Part shown: positions 1-14,637 of the stretch, one piece after another
Layout: the number at the start of each line of letters is the position of its first letter
Position numbering within the stretch: the first letter of the stretch is position 1
DNA from: Megaleporinus macrocephalus
Taxonomy: Eukaryota; Chordata; Actinopteri; Characiformes; Anostomidae
DNA length: 64,000 bases
Direction: 5' to 3'
Assembly: GCA_021613375.1 (NCBI GenBank)
Contig: CM038725.1
Location: forward strand, 13,566,589-13,630,588
The notes under the pieces: model-generated
The model's input: the letters and a program-made list of their open reading frames with translations, nothing else
Told to the model about the DNA's origin: nothing
The model's database searches: none
Translations under genes and position numbers: made by a program

Positions 1-135
1 AAACACATTCACTGATTGGTTAAACATTCATTTGTATATTGCAGACTTTTGGGATGTCAGTATTGAAATTGGCAAACAGTTTTTTGTGAAATCCTAACAG
101 CGTTATGTTTTCTCCCTTTTGTTGTTTTATCCCAG

Positions 136-2807
136 CTTTTAATGGAGGCCCGGCCAGACCAAGGACCAGGGAACAGCATCGCTATCTTTGAAATTCATAT
201 CATCCCTGGCTACTGCTTAGGTACACCTTCTGATTTACCACGTTATTCTCAGGTAGAACGTTTGCTTCATTGTTGATTATTAGTATCTGAGATTTGAGTG
301 GAGGGGAAATGCTGGTAATGACAAACACATGCATGCCGGGCTTCTAAGCAGAAGAAGTTCCATTACTGTATATGGGCACAATCAACTTTTACAAGGTTAC
401 CTAACGACAAGCATGTGCATTGCTGTGTGTCAGAGTGTAATTTTGAGGAGCACCACTTGTGTGGCTACAGTAACCTGTGGAACCCCAACGTGAACTGGTA
501 TGTGGGAGGCAGCCTTGCCCGAGACCCCCTGTCCAACCTCCCCGATGACCACACCATGAACAACCAGAGAGGTACGGATGAACAACACAACAGCCTTATA
601 CTTCAGTAATTTAGGGCCTGTATCACACAGCAGTGACTCAAGCTTTCCAAAAGCTTTACAGTTTCTTCAGGACCTTCTCAGCATGTGTCCTGCTGCCTTC
701 TGCTCTCTGAGCAACTTACTGAGTCAGTCCATCTTTTAAGTAAGAGCTATATTGGACATGGCATAGGTTTTGATGCTCTTTCTGTGTTGGTTTTACAGAA
801 AACAATAATGTTTTCCTTTTTTGTGAATATATTTTTATTGTTGTTTTTTCCTTAATTCCCCAAAACAAGAACAACATACAGAAGCGAGATAGAAGTAAGA
901 GAAATCAAACCAAAATTAAGATAACCAAACGCATTCCGCACACACCCCTTCCGACAAGAGAACAGTAAAATCTGTATAAATATATATATACATATACATA
1001 CATACACCTACATACTAGAGATGGACCGATCAGCGTTTTTGAGGCCGATTCCGATCGCCGATCACCTATCACCTATATTGGCCGATAGCCGATACTTAGC
1101 CACAGCAGGGCTACGAGTAGTTTCTAGCGCCAGCAAGTCATGAAACATGGTCTAAACTGGTTTAGGCCGATCACCGATTGCATATTTTGATTAAAAATCG
1201 GCCATTTACATACAAGCACTTCTACATACAAATCAATAATGTTTTAAGAACTGAACACCAATAAAAGTTAATTTGACTCAAAATTATAAGGCAGTTTGCC
1301 TCAAGGCTTTTTACTTCCAGATTTTAAGTTGCTCTTGCTTTTTCCGTGTGTGCTGCATTAAAAAGGAACTTTTAATCAGCATTATTAAATTTTTAAGATC
1401 TAAGAATCTGTTGCGGTGGAGGTGATAGAAACCATACGTCTGAATGCCTCTTAAAAAAGTGACCTCACAGAAAGCTACCACATTAAAAGGCTATAAATAC
1501 ACGACCTGATGCCCGAGGCATTGTTTTACAATCAAATGTTGATCTTTTTTTAATATCTATTAATGGTGGAGAGATCCCATTGTACATTTGGGATTACCAG
1601 GATTTCTGAACTGATTACTTGGTGTTTGATTATTATATAAGTCACTATTTGGATGGACACAGTCTAACTTAATCAAAAGCACACAAACAGCTGTACCTTT
1701 CTTGGCTTTCATTGAACATAAAGAACATCTGGTTTAACAACTTCTCCAGGAGCTAATTGGCAAAAGGTGTTTCAGTTAGGAAGATGAGACTGGAAGTGTG
1801 GGTTTCACAGCTGCTTCGCTCATTAAATTAAGGCAGCACACAAATCCTGTTCACCGACAAATCTGTTCTTCTCAAGAAAGGTTAGAATGAACCATTCAAA
1901 CAACTTATATAGACATATGAAGCTGGAAAAGGCTACAAAACCATTGGTCAAGACATGAGTATACAACAATCCATAGATAGACACACTATTTACGAAAGGA
2001 GAAAACTGCTACTCTCTCTATAAACAGGCGTCCTGTTAATACTTCCAGAGGACAACAGACAACCCTGAAGGAGGTGAGAAAGAACCCAGTGTTAACAGCA
2101 AAAGACCTACGGAAGACTCTACAAACTGCAAAAAAAACTTTGTTTATGTGTCCACTAGTAGAAAAACACCAAACAATAACTTGTACTTAAACAAGAATTA
2201 TGTTCACGGAAAGACACCACAAAGGAAGACTCTGCTGTCCAGAAAAACACTGTGGCCCGTCTCTGGTTCGCCCAAGACCATCTGGGTATTTCACAATGAT
2301 TCTAGGAAAATGTTCTAAGGACAAATGTGCCAACAATTAAACTTTTTAGCACAAATGCACAACACCATGTTTGGAGGGTAAAGGTCACTTCACACCAGAA
2401 CCATATCCCAGCTGTGAAGCATGACGGCGGGAGCATCATTCAGCTACAGGATGGATTTGGTGGAGGTGACGCTGCTAAAGGAAGATTTACAGGTTGTTAA
2501 ATTCAAGAGTTCACGTAATGTTTCTACCCTGCACTGTGGCTGTTACTCAGTGTGCTCAGTAAAAGATGTGCAGTAAAACTGAAGTAAAGACATGAAGTAA
2601 AACTGTTTATGTGCTGTTAATGAATTTAGATTGTATTTGTCTATAATTGTGTCTTTTATGTACTCGCTGGGTTTAATTACAATATTAGAAAGAACACATA
2701 TTTATCCAGATATACTACTCTTTTACTGTCATCAATATTCTATATAAAAGCTCAATGATTATTATAGTTAATATTATAATTATTATTATAGTAAATTATA
2801 ATTAGTA

Positions 2808-2847
<40 letters not shown>

Positions 2848-3719
2848 GTATATTATGGGGGAAAACAATGTAATTCCAATTAAAATCATTCTGCGTGAAA
2901 CCGTTATCAGTATTCTATATAAAAGCTCATTGATTATTATATTTAATATTATAATTATTATTAAAGTAAATTATAATTAGTCAATAATAACAATAATAAT
3001 AACAACAACAACAATAATAATAATAATAATGATAATTATCATTACTATTGTTATTATTATTATTTATCATAATAATATTATTATTATAGAAAATTATGGG
3101 GAAAACAATGTAATTCCAGTTAAAATCATTCTGTGTGAAACTTGAAAATGGTTTTGTGTGCTTTGCGGTTAGAGGAGGTCTCTGAGGCTGGACTGAGAGT
3201 TTTCTGACTGTAGGTTTTGTGGAGTATTGACCATAATGGTGTTTCTATGCGGAAAAGAATTAACACATTTATTTCCAATAGTAAATATTATTTGAATAAT
3301 TATTTTAAAGGGTTGCTCAGGTAAAAATAAAATGATAACTTTTCTACATCTGTTGTAAACATGCCTACTCGCCTCCAAACCCCCCTTCTGATGATGTACC
3401 TCAAAAATTTTATGTGAGGGTGTATTTTTGAACACATTATATATATCCATCTCAACAAACCACTGACACATAACGGAATGGTCTTGTTATAAAATTCTCT
3501 AGTCTTAAAATTCTGTAATATAAGAGCAGCAGCCTTGTGTAGCGGTAAGCTCTCCACTATGACTTGCCATCTGTGACTTAAACCCAGAATAGGGGTCTCT
3601 CAGCCGCAGCTCACAGAGCACCGCAACAGTGCTGTACAGCGCCAACACATGACGCCAGTCGTAAAGGGCTACATACATACAGTGTTTTTAACTTACGAGA
3701 GAAGACCACCTGGTAACTG

Positions 3720-3771
<52 letters not shown>

Positions 3772-6700
3772 TGCAGAAGAAAGCCAAATAAACTGCAGAT
3801 AGGAAATCAAATATCAATCATTTCCAATGTTGTATGACATATTTGTCTAATGCATGCTGGGTATTGTAGTGACACAACATTAAAGGATGAAAAAAATAAA
3901 AAGCATATAAAATTGAGACTGTTGTTCAGCTGATGAGGCTGAAAGATGCAGTGCTGCATTACAGAATGACGTGACAAATTACATATTAAATGCTGGTTTT
4001 AGGCTGGAATTACAGGTGGGCCAACTAGAAGAAAGTCTATATGCATCAAAGTTTCTTTTGCTTTGTTTTGTAACACTCTGAACTAGGTCACTACATGTAT
4101 GTGGACTCGGTGTATGCTAAGAGATTCCAGGAGGTGGCTAAGCTCGTGTCGCCAATGACCACCACTCCAATGGCCGGCTGCTTGTCCTTCTACTACCAGA
4201 GAAACCAAGCCAGAGGCAACTTCTTCTCCGTCTTTACGAGAGACCAGCTGGGTCATTACGAGGAGATCTGGAGGCCAGAAGTATACGCCACGTCCACCTG
4301 GAAACTTGTCCAAGTGGACATAAAGGCACACCATCCTTTAGAGGTCAGTGCTGAAGGTAGTTAATGGAGCTCTTGGTACTGAGACAGCACTGGATGAAGC
4401 TCCGACTCACACAAACAGAAGCTGGTCTCTTTGCCTGAGCTATTCATACTGTAGTTTGGCCGTTAATGGACGTTACATAAGTGCATTACTTGCTTTCATT
4501 TGAAATGATGCATGGAGCAGTGAAATTATAGTTATGCTCCTGAAATGAACAGCTTAGGCAAGTGAATGTCTGCAATTAAGCTTTACGCGTTGGGTGACTG
4601 AGCGCTTCTGCATCGGCCCTTTTATCTGAATTTTCATAATTAAATCCGGCCACAGCGGGCACAGGAATGTGGGGCAGCAGCAGCAGCGGCTGCCTATTAA
4701 TCACCCTGTGAGGCTGCACTTCATGGAAACACAGTGTCAGGGAAAGCAAGCAGCTACAAATTGCTCCCGGTTACGGGGTGTTCAGCATTGTTTCTAGCTG
4801 TTACACAGCAGAGTCACGACCAGCCATTCCACTCAATTTGGGATGTATGAAATCACTTCATGATTAAGATTCCTTTTTGTTTTTAAGGCTTAAGACCTTT
4901 GGCATGACAGAGAAAAGCACTGTAGCTCTTATATATTGTGGCTGTCCAAGGAAAAACATATATCTCTATTTTCGATCATTTTTATTTTTCTATATCATAT
5001 GAGCTCAGCAGTGAACTCCGGGATGAGTTGGAGTGATCCAGACCTTATCATCCAGCATCTCTACCTGACCTCCACTGATGCTTTCGTGGTTGTTTGTAAT
5101 CAAATCCAAAGCATCAAAGTGAGGAAAACTCCCTGTTAATCAGGAGAAATGTTGGATGATAGAGGTCTACAAACTTTTGTGCATATAGTGCGTCTCTATA
5201 AGTCACTTTATAAAACTGGTAGGCTTAATTAAAAAAAAAATAGATAAATGAAAATAATCCAGAATCCAGTGTTGGATGACTTGACATGTAATGATTAATG
5301 GCATTAATTGTCGGTGATATAAAACTATGTTGGAATTCATGTAGATGTTTACAGGTTCAGGACTTAATTACAGTTGTTCTGAGAGAATTTGCTGTTCAGG
5401 TGAGCCTGTTAGATCAGCTAATACAAAAGATCATACATCTTCCATCAGGTTGGAAACAAACCAGTTCAGCAACCTTTCCAATTATTTGGATTTTATATTG
5501 AACCCCGTTAAACTTTCCACATTGTGCCTCTGACAGACACAGCAAAACATAGTGTACTATAGGCCTAAAAACGCTTCACTTCCAGCCTTACATAAGAACG
5601 TGTCTTGGGTTAAAGGAGAAAGTGGTGTTTGTTTTTCGTCAGCTCTGTTCATGTAAACATGCCGAAGAGGGATATAGCTGGGCCGGCTCAGTGGCCGCTG
5701 TGTTTGAGAACCTGCAGCCGCTTCTTTGGCCTCGTGTAAATAAAGAGATTGAGAGTGCATGAGTGGGGTCCGGATATCACCTCATGCAGATGGTGTTTGG
5801 TGTCTATAGCTCTCTGTTAGGATTGTTTTGATAGAACAATGCTTGAGTGTTCAGCTAGAAGAACATGTTCTGAAAGGCTGAAGAATCTCCTGTTTTGGTT
5901 AGCTTCTCCAGAACTGTCTGATCAGATTGTTCTGTTGTTGCAGCATGTTGTGATCCTCTATGAAATTTACACAATATAAATCACAAGTGTCAGAACGCCA
6001 TAAAAATTTCTCACACAGCTTCCTAACCCAGTTTTGTGACAGTGAGAACCTTCTCGAAGAGGTTGACTGGATTTTATGAAGTTCAGTTCATGGAGAGCGT
6101 CTTGTGTTTCCTGTGTGGGTAGGTGGTGTATGAAGTGGCGTTCAACAGCCCTCGTGGTGGCTATGTGGCCGTGGATGACATCAACTTCTCTCCCCAGTTC
6201 TGCCACACTGAAACAGGTCAGTGCAGTCATGTTTCATAAGGAGCAATAACACGTCTTACGCAACTCCTGCCCATCCAAGACAGTGCGGTGCTGCTGTCTG
6301 AACGCAGCTTTCCTGTTTAATCATTTGTGGTCATGTTCTCTTGTGGACGGTGACTGTAGGAAAATGTTCACTGGGACAGATCAAACACCACCAAAGCACA
6401 ACAACATATCTTCGCTGTCCAATGAAGAACATGTATCTTCATTTTGGTCGATTTTGAGTTTTCTAAATTATTTAAACACAGCAATGGTTATTTACATTGT
6501 TTGAAAGTTTCATGATGAATGGACCAATAGAAATGCTCCAAAATAGCATGGAAAAAATTCTGGTTCCATAGACTTACACTACCGCTCAAAAGTTTCGGAT
6601 CACATTAGAATTTCATTTCATACAATTTTCATGCAATTTACAAGCAATATTGTCCATTTTTCAATTAATTAAAGTGTATCCGATGATTTTTAAAGAATAA

Positions 6701-8755
6701 AAATGTTTGTATTAAAGCCTATTTTTGTATAGAGACTTATTTTGTATATAGTCTATTATCAGCAATTCTCAGTCCTCTGTCTAAATCTCCTGGTACGGCC
6801 GCCAATCCAAGTTAAGGATGTTATTGGACTAATTGGTTGTTAGGACACTCTTGCTCAATTGTGATGCACAGCTGAAAAACATTCTACTAATAAGTGAGTA
6901 TAAAAGGGAACAACATTCTAGGTTAGTTTAGTATCTGAAGCATCAGCAGTTGATGGCTTGCTGACTGACTCAAAATGACCAGAAAGAAATAATTTTCTTT
7001 AGAGACCCGTCAGTCCATTGTTGTGTTAAGGAAGAAGATACTCCATTGAAAACAAGAACATTTCACTGTGATCCCAAACATTTGAGCGGTAGTGTCCATT
7101 GAAAGTAAAGTATGTTTTTGGTCTCTCCTGTAAAGTTGCAACTTTGAAGATACTTGTTTATCATTGGACGGTGACGATATATAAACATTGAGTGTCGTTT
7201 CAGGTGATGCACTTGATGCGCTCTTTCTGTCTATGTCTGTCTGTCTGTCTGTCGTGGACTACACAGTAGTTCATTTCATGCAACAGCAGCACAGACAGAG
7301 CCACACACAACAACAACAACATGTTCTTCTCAGTGACTAAAAAAGACAACAAGGCCAAAGTAAGCTGTGGAACAATTTAACAGTCATTTTTTGCAGGGCT
7401 TTCAAGACTGTTATTGCTGTTGCTCTACTGCGTCTCACTCGAAAAGCAGTTTGGTGCAACGGAAATAGCTGATGCTGCCAAAATCTGAAACATTGACCTT
7501 CAGCTCGCATGTGGAGATGTTTGCACACGCACAGTATAAGACTAAACCTGCATAAAGACTTGATGCTCAGCTGTGTAGTGGTATAGCTAAACATGCCGTG
7601 TAATATCTAGCCATATTTGTTATGGAATATGTGTAGATGTTCACTATTAGTGTGCTCTACTGCTTGCTAATTAACAAGTACATTCTACTAGGGACCAGTT
7701 TTGTAGAAGGAGAATAATAGTTGGCAGCTGATGACAAGGAGACATGTCTATATGCAGAAAGAACAAAAATAGTTGCTTGCGCAGCATGAGACCTTGAGAA
7801 AAGACAGAAAATCATGAAAACTATGAGAGTTGGCAAGCCTGATATACATAAAGACAACACAAACTAAGCATTGCTCTAACTTGGACTGGTTTCTATTAAT
7901 GAATTCCACTTATCCACCGTGAGTGAATAGCAAGCATATATTGATCAGCTGGCTTGATGAGGAGGGGTCCCCGCTGACTGTATGTCCGTCACTGGTACAC
8001 CCTTGGACCACCCAGCTAGAGTTTGATCTCCTCAAGCAGATGCATACAGATGTGAAGGCAAGATTGGTTAAAGCAATGTAACTGGCTTAACTGATGATAT
8101 TACTAGTTAGTTATTCACCAAACTGATTTTTAAAGAATAATGAAAGACAGAAGGCGTGTCAAGCACCAATGATTCAACAGTGGCCTGCTACCTACCCCCT
8201 CACTATCTCCATTTAGGGTATACCACTATTAAGACCTTCAGATGGGCAAACATCTCATTTAAACACCCTCCCATTCAAAGTGTAGTCAGCCAGCTAAGTT
8301 GTGTCTGATGTTTGTGGGAAGGTACTAAAGAGCTTTCACCTCTTAGTGTCGTTAGAGGTGGAAGCTCATCAGCGGCTTTTTTTTTGTTTTTACCAGCATT
8401 CAGAACTAAACATACACAGGTTATGCAGGTGACCAGCTAGAGGTGGGTGAAATGGCAAAAATATAGAATATAATGTTGTCAGGCTTCAAGAGCTTTTTAT
8501 TATACATAATAATTCACAGTATTTTTTTTTTAGACATCTTATCTTTTAAAACTGGTAAAACATCAGTCATGCTACTTCTCCCAGAAAAGCCAATGATTTT
8601 TATTTCATATTTTATTTAGTATTGTGTTGCACTAAGTTCAGTTAAATGGGACCAATTTTGTTCTCTTTCTCATTAAAATTGATCAGTGTTCTACAAATAC
8701 TAACAATTTACTTTATCTGTTCAGTAAAGCAAATTGTATTGCATTTATTATGACA

Positions 8756-8798
<43 letters not shown>

Positions 8799-8813
8799 TA
8801 TATATATATAATA

Positions 8814-8855
<42 letters not shown>

Positions 8856-11800
8856 TACCGCTCAAAAGTTTAGGGTCACTTTAGAATTTAATTTCATGCA
8901 CAAACAATATTAACCATTTCTCAATTAATGTAAGTGTATCAGATGATTTTTAAAGAATACAAATGTTTGTATTAAAGTCTATTTTTGTATAGAGACTTAT
9001 TTTGCATATAGTTTATTATCAGTAATTCTCAGTCCTCTGTCTAAATCTCCTGGTACGGCCACCAGTCCAAGTTAAGGATGTTATTGGGCTAATTGTTTGT
9101 TAGGACACTCTTGCTCAATTGTGATGCACAGCTGAAAAACATTCGACTAATAAGTGAGTATAAAAGGGAACATACATTCTAGGTTAGTTTAGTATCTGAA
9201 GCATCAGCAGTTGATGGCTTACTGACCGACTCAAAATGACCAGAAAGAAATAACTTTCTTTAGAGACCCGTCAGTCCATTGTTGTGTTAAGGAAGAAAGA
9301 TACTCCATTGAAAACTTTTGAGCAGTGGTGTATATATATATATATATATATATAGTCAGATTGTCCATCTCTATGACCAGCTATGCTATTTTTTCTAACA
9401 GTGGTGTAGCTCCAGTTTAAAAAAAAAACAAAAAAAAACCTGTCTTGGCTGATTAGCCACATTTTGAAATTGGCCGAATCAGCAAATCTGATTTCTCCCA
9501 ACTTTACCACAGGCATACACAGCCGAACTACATAGTCATTCCTTACTTTTCCTTCTTTTCTTACTGTGTGCTTAATTATTATGATGATCCCCAAAAGGAA
9601 TGTGAATCCATCTGAACTGTCAAGTTTAATCACCCCCAAAGTTGGGAGCTCACTAGTGGTGAGGTTGCGTAGCTCTTCATCCTCTGATCAGTTAAGGTTC
9701 TGTTGTGTTTGTTTGTCAGCCAACAGTGTTCTTTCTGTCTGCCCGTTAGGAGTCACTCAGAAGGAGTCGAGTTGTCTGCACACTGAACTATGTAAACAGG
9801 GCTCAGCCCACATATGTAGGATATATGGAAAAAGTCAGCATTTCTTTTCTGTTCAACAGCCACAATGAGAGATTCCTTGGGCTCAGCACTTTTTCATTCA
9901 GATCTTACACCCTAAGAATGTTCCAGTCCACTTGGCTGATATTAACTCTGTGTGTTTTGTTTCTGTGGCGCTGCTTCAGAGCCCACCTTTGACCCCTCCG
10001 TGGCTAACTGTGACTTTGAGGAGAGTCTGTGTCAGTACTACCAGGAACGTGTTGGTGGTGCCGTCTGGAACAAAGTCTCTCTGAGACCAAACATCTACAG
10101 GATTGGAGACCACACCACTGGCTCTGGTATATGTCTCTATAACACTCACAATCTACTTCACTAACTCTCATTTTTTATTGCTGTGGATGTTGATGTCATT
10201 GCTTTTTTTAATGAGTTTAAAAGCTAAACTTTTTTTCTAAATTTATTGCTGGGCAAATCATATGTGGTATTTTTTGTTGCCGTTATAAGATTATTTAATT
10301 AATTTCTTATAATAAAAATAATAAAAAAACATACTTTGGTGGTAACCAAATTCACAGCTAGACTAACTAGAAGAGAGCCATCAATGAGATCTACTAGCTG
10401 TATTTGAACAAGAGGACTACAATCACAGAGCCAACTATATGCAAGGATTTGGGCTTCAGAATGGAACACAGGATGGCTCAAAAGGTCAAATAATAAATAA
10501 TATCATCAAATAATTTGTGGTGTTAATAGTTTTAAACATTAGTGGGTTATTAATAAATCAGCCAGAGCTTAAGAAAACAACAGAAACCACCATACACTTT
10601 CAATTTATAGCAAAGTTGTAAATAAAATGATGTTTTATAAAAGATGCTTTACAATTATTTAAATTTAAATTATATTACAAACATTTTCTGTGAAATTGGC
10701 ATAAAAATAAACAAAAGAGTGCAGATTTAGGTGACGTACACAGATTAGGGGTATCAGTATGCACTCACTAAGAACTTTATTAGGAACATCTCCTTGTTTC
10801 TACACTGATTGACCATTTTATCAGCTTCACTTACCATATAGTAGCTAGTTCTACAACTACAGACTGTAGTTCATCTGATTTACTGTATACTTTATTAGCC
10901 CTTTTAACCCTGTTCTTCATGACCACCACACAGGACCACCACACAGGAGGTAGGTGGTTCATTCTGTGCACTGCAGAGACACTGATGTGGTGGTGGTAGT
11001 GTGTTAGTGTGTGTTGCATTGGTACAAGTGGATTAGACATAGCAGTGCTGCTGGAGGGTTTAAACACTGTGTCCACTCACTGTTCACTCTATTAGACACT
11101 ATTCTATTAGACAGTTCACTCCTACCTTGATCATTAACCTTGTAGATGTAAAGTCAGAGACAGAAGCTCATCGGTTGCTGCACAGTTTGTGTTGGTCATC
11201 CTCTAGTTCTGTATCAGTGGACACAGGATGCTGCCTACAGGACACTGTTGGACTATTTTCAGTCCAGCAGTGACACTAAGGTCTAGCAGCACTGCTGTGT
11301 CTGATCCACTTAAACCAGCACAACACACTCTAAAGCTAGTTCTGCATTTTTCTGAGACACTAAATACGTGGAGTGGAGTCAGTGTCAGTGTCCCTGTACC
11401 TGCTCTGTGGTGGTCCTGTGGGGCCCCTGACCTCTGAGGAACAGGGTGAAAGAGGCTAAAGAAAATCAGATGGACTGTAGTCTGTAATTGTATAGCTACA
11501 AAGGGCTCCTATATGGTTTGTGGAGCTGATAAAATGAAGAACAAGTGTAGAACCAAGAAGGTGTATCAGCTAAAGTGCTTGCAACCAAATACAACATATA
11601 AAACACATCATGATCAGTAATAACGATGATTGATGATTGATAATAAACAATTTTTACAGTCGCAGTTCATTAACTTACAACAAACCAACAATGATAACTA
11701 TCCACTTCTAGATCATAAGACTTTCTAAATTTTTCGGTGGGGGTCCTGGATGTCTGCTATGTATGGCTGATCATTTTTAGTTTAAAGTTGACTTTTATAG

Positions 11801-14566
11801 GCGTCTCCTGTAGTAATGATGAACATTTGGCTCTGTGGAGAAAATGTTAGCCTGCATCATTCATATTTCATCTCCCCCTATCTATATTTTATGGACATGC
11901 ATATAAAATAAGTATCAAAGTGACCAGTGGGGAGATTTTAAATGTAAAGCCTTTGAAACTCGTTTGAATTGCTTTGATGGACCTCATTTTATATTAATAG
12001 ACGAAATTTAAATGCTACACCCCCGAGCAGTGGTTCTGCATTTTTCAGAGAGACTGATACGTATTTGGCTTTTAAGGCCATGCTTCCAGAGCAGAACACT
12101 TTCAGCTGCAAATGCCCCTTTGATAGTGTGACTCATCCTAATTCTGGGGTTAATCTGTATCCAGATGCTAGATGCCACAGAGGTTTTCCTTACTCTTCCA
12201 AAAAAAAATTTCTTCTCCTCGCTGCTCAGGGTCCTATCTCCTGGCTAACACTCGTTTTACCTCACGCCCGGGCTATGTGGGGCGTCTGCACGGACCCTAC
12301 CTGCCGGAAAATCACAAGTACTGCCTCAGGTTCTACTATGCCTTGCATGGCTTCAGGAAGATTGATAACGCTCTGGCTCTCTACATCTACGATGAGAAGA
12401 ACGTTGCTCAGGAGAAGATCTGGACCATATCAGAGGGATCCAGAGACGTGTGGACGCAGGTGGAAGTCACCTATCAGAAACCCATGTCCACTAAGGTAAT
12501 CAGAGAGTATGACTGTGTTTTTCAATGAACAGTTGGCTTCTATGATTATATGAAACTGGCCTGACTGGTATGTTGTTTGGCTGATAGAATACTATAATTA
12601 GTACATAAACAAATTAACCCCCCCCCTACTATGAGGAGAACGGCTAAACTCTCAGTAACCTATTTATTATCACCCTTATTACATCAGTACAGGCTGAACT
12701 GGTCAAATGAATTGGTAACACTTCCATGGTTGGTATTTTTATGAATGTATGAAAAGCATGAGGCTGGCACATCACAAAAGCCTTTATGTGGAAACAGAAA
12801 CCACAAGAACTGCTATGAACCCTAAGTAGGTCCCCCCTCTTTGCCCTCTATACACTATTTCTATTATATAATTTTTTGCTGATGTAGGAAACTCAAGAGT
12901 TCAAATCTGACATTATCTGACCATTAACAGTGAGACTGAACAAAAATAGAAATAGAAATATAGCCCTGAACTAAAACTACTCAATTCTGTTATATGATTT
13001 GGCATTTAAACTATATCATTTCATATCAGACCCTAAACTAACCCTGATAAGAAATACCCAGTATTTAGCAAGCATATAATCATTCAGCTCAGCTAGTCTA
13101 TGTAAAACTTTATTTTATTTTTAAAACAAATACCCAAGAAAGCTCAACCGCATCAAACACAATTCTCTGAAAGCAGCCAGTGTGTTAACTTTCAGTGCTG
13201 GCTGTGGAAGTAAAGAGGAATTCAGGATCATTTATGTAAATTATATGTTAACATGTTGATTAATTTGAGGTTTTTGAGTGACTGAAATAGATTTTTAGGT
13301 TGCCTGCAGGACTTTAGACACATTAGTATCACATTCAAAATAAGATAAGAAACCTCAAATCATAGCCGTGCTCTGGGCCAATCGTACAAGGGCTTACAGG
13401 GAATGCTTGTAGTAAGCCTGAGGATTCTAAATATTAATGGTGAATGATTCTAGAAGGAGAAGTCTTAATAGTGCAGTGAAATCCTCCCAGTTTAAGACCA
13501 AATATAGACTCCGTCTGTCTCGTGCAAAGAAAATCGTGGCAGTGAAGTGTTTTCTTCTGCTGAGACTCTTGAAGTGTTTAAGAAAAGTGTTCAATAAGTG
13601 TGTTCTCCAACATGGTTTAACTCTTAGAGGTGCTGTTTTACAACTTATCCACATTGCATAATTCATCTGGGTACATAATTAATTACAGAATTAGCTGCTT
13701 AATGAAGTACATTTACATTTAACTTGCACTGTATATTGACAGATTGGAAGGAATAAAAATATTGCTTGTTTTCCTCAAATATCAATATCTTTCATTTATG
13801 TTTACTCTCCTCACTGAAACTAGTGTATGGCATTATTTTACTGCCAAAAGTCAAGAGCACACTTTTTATTTGCGAGAGCGTGATTCACGTAGCACTCACA
13901 GATTTTCTTTGTTCTCACCCAAAATATAAATGTGCTCTCTCACTATATCTCTGTGCTCTCGCTCAGATTCAATTTGCTCCACTACATATCCTGCTCTTAC
14001 TCTTCTCCCATTTACTGGAGCGGGCGTGCACACTCAAACGCCTCCCGTGTTTATATATATGTTATATTATTATGTTGAATTCACACTTTTCACCTAGAAA
14101 AGTGCAGCAGGAACAATGTGATTGGTTACTGCTTTTTGATTGGCTGACGATATATGGCAGTGTTGTTTGTGGTGAATTCCGAGCACAAGAACATAAAAAG
14201 ATTTGCGAGTGGGCGGGAGGCGTTTGAGTGCGCACGCCCGCTCCAGTAAACGGGAGAAGAGTAAGTTCGTGCGAGAGCAGGACATATCTGAGCGCGTGCG
14301 AGCAGTTCTGTAGTGGAGCAAAGCGAATCTGAGCGCGAGCAGAGTAAATATGAGAGAGCACATTTATATTTTGCGTGAGAACAAAGAAAATCTGTGAGTG
14401 CTGCGTGAATCACGCTCTCGCAAATAAAAAGTGTGCTCTTGACTTTCGGCAGTGAAATAACGCCATAGTAGTGGTCTTTCTTCCAACATCAGAAAGATAT
14501 ATATATTTTTACTTGATTATCACTGCGTGTTAGAATATAAGCTGGTTACACTGCTATGTAAGTCTG

Positions 14567-14637
<71 letters not shown>

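Larger units (their letters stand above)
434..6216 (+). other. mamdc2: MAM2 domain of mamdc2 (three exons)
   Basis: Encoded by 434-571, 4087-4343 and 6123-6216. Key residues are ECNFEEHHLCGY (Cys1, Cys2), GCLSFYYQRN (Cys3), the VYEVAFN strand, VAVDDINF and a final FCHTE (Cys4). The domain starts with a codon split g|ag across the intron, as do MAM3 and the MAM4 boundary. Long introns 571-4087 and 4343-6123 hold a Tc1 relic, tandem duplications and a GT microsatellite. Confidence 0.9.

Noticed and set aside
12065..12499. 144-codon ORF in another frame over a MAM3 exon
   Set aside because: The mamdc2 frame at 12230-12495 has domain motifs and fits the splice phases; the other frame does not.
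13766..14413. Several overlapping ORFs of 89-153 codons on both strands
   Set aside because: They mirror each other because they lie in the inverted arms of the foldback element.
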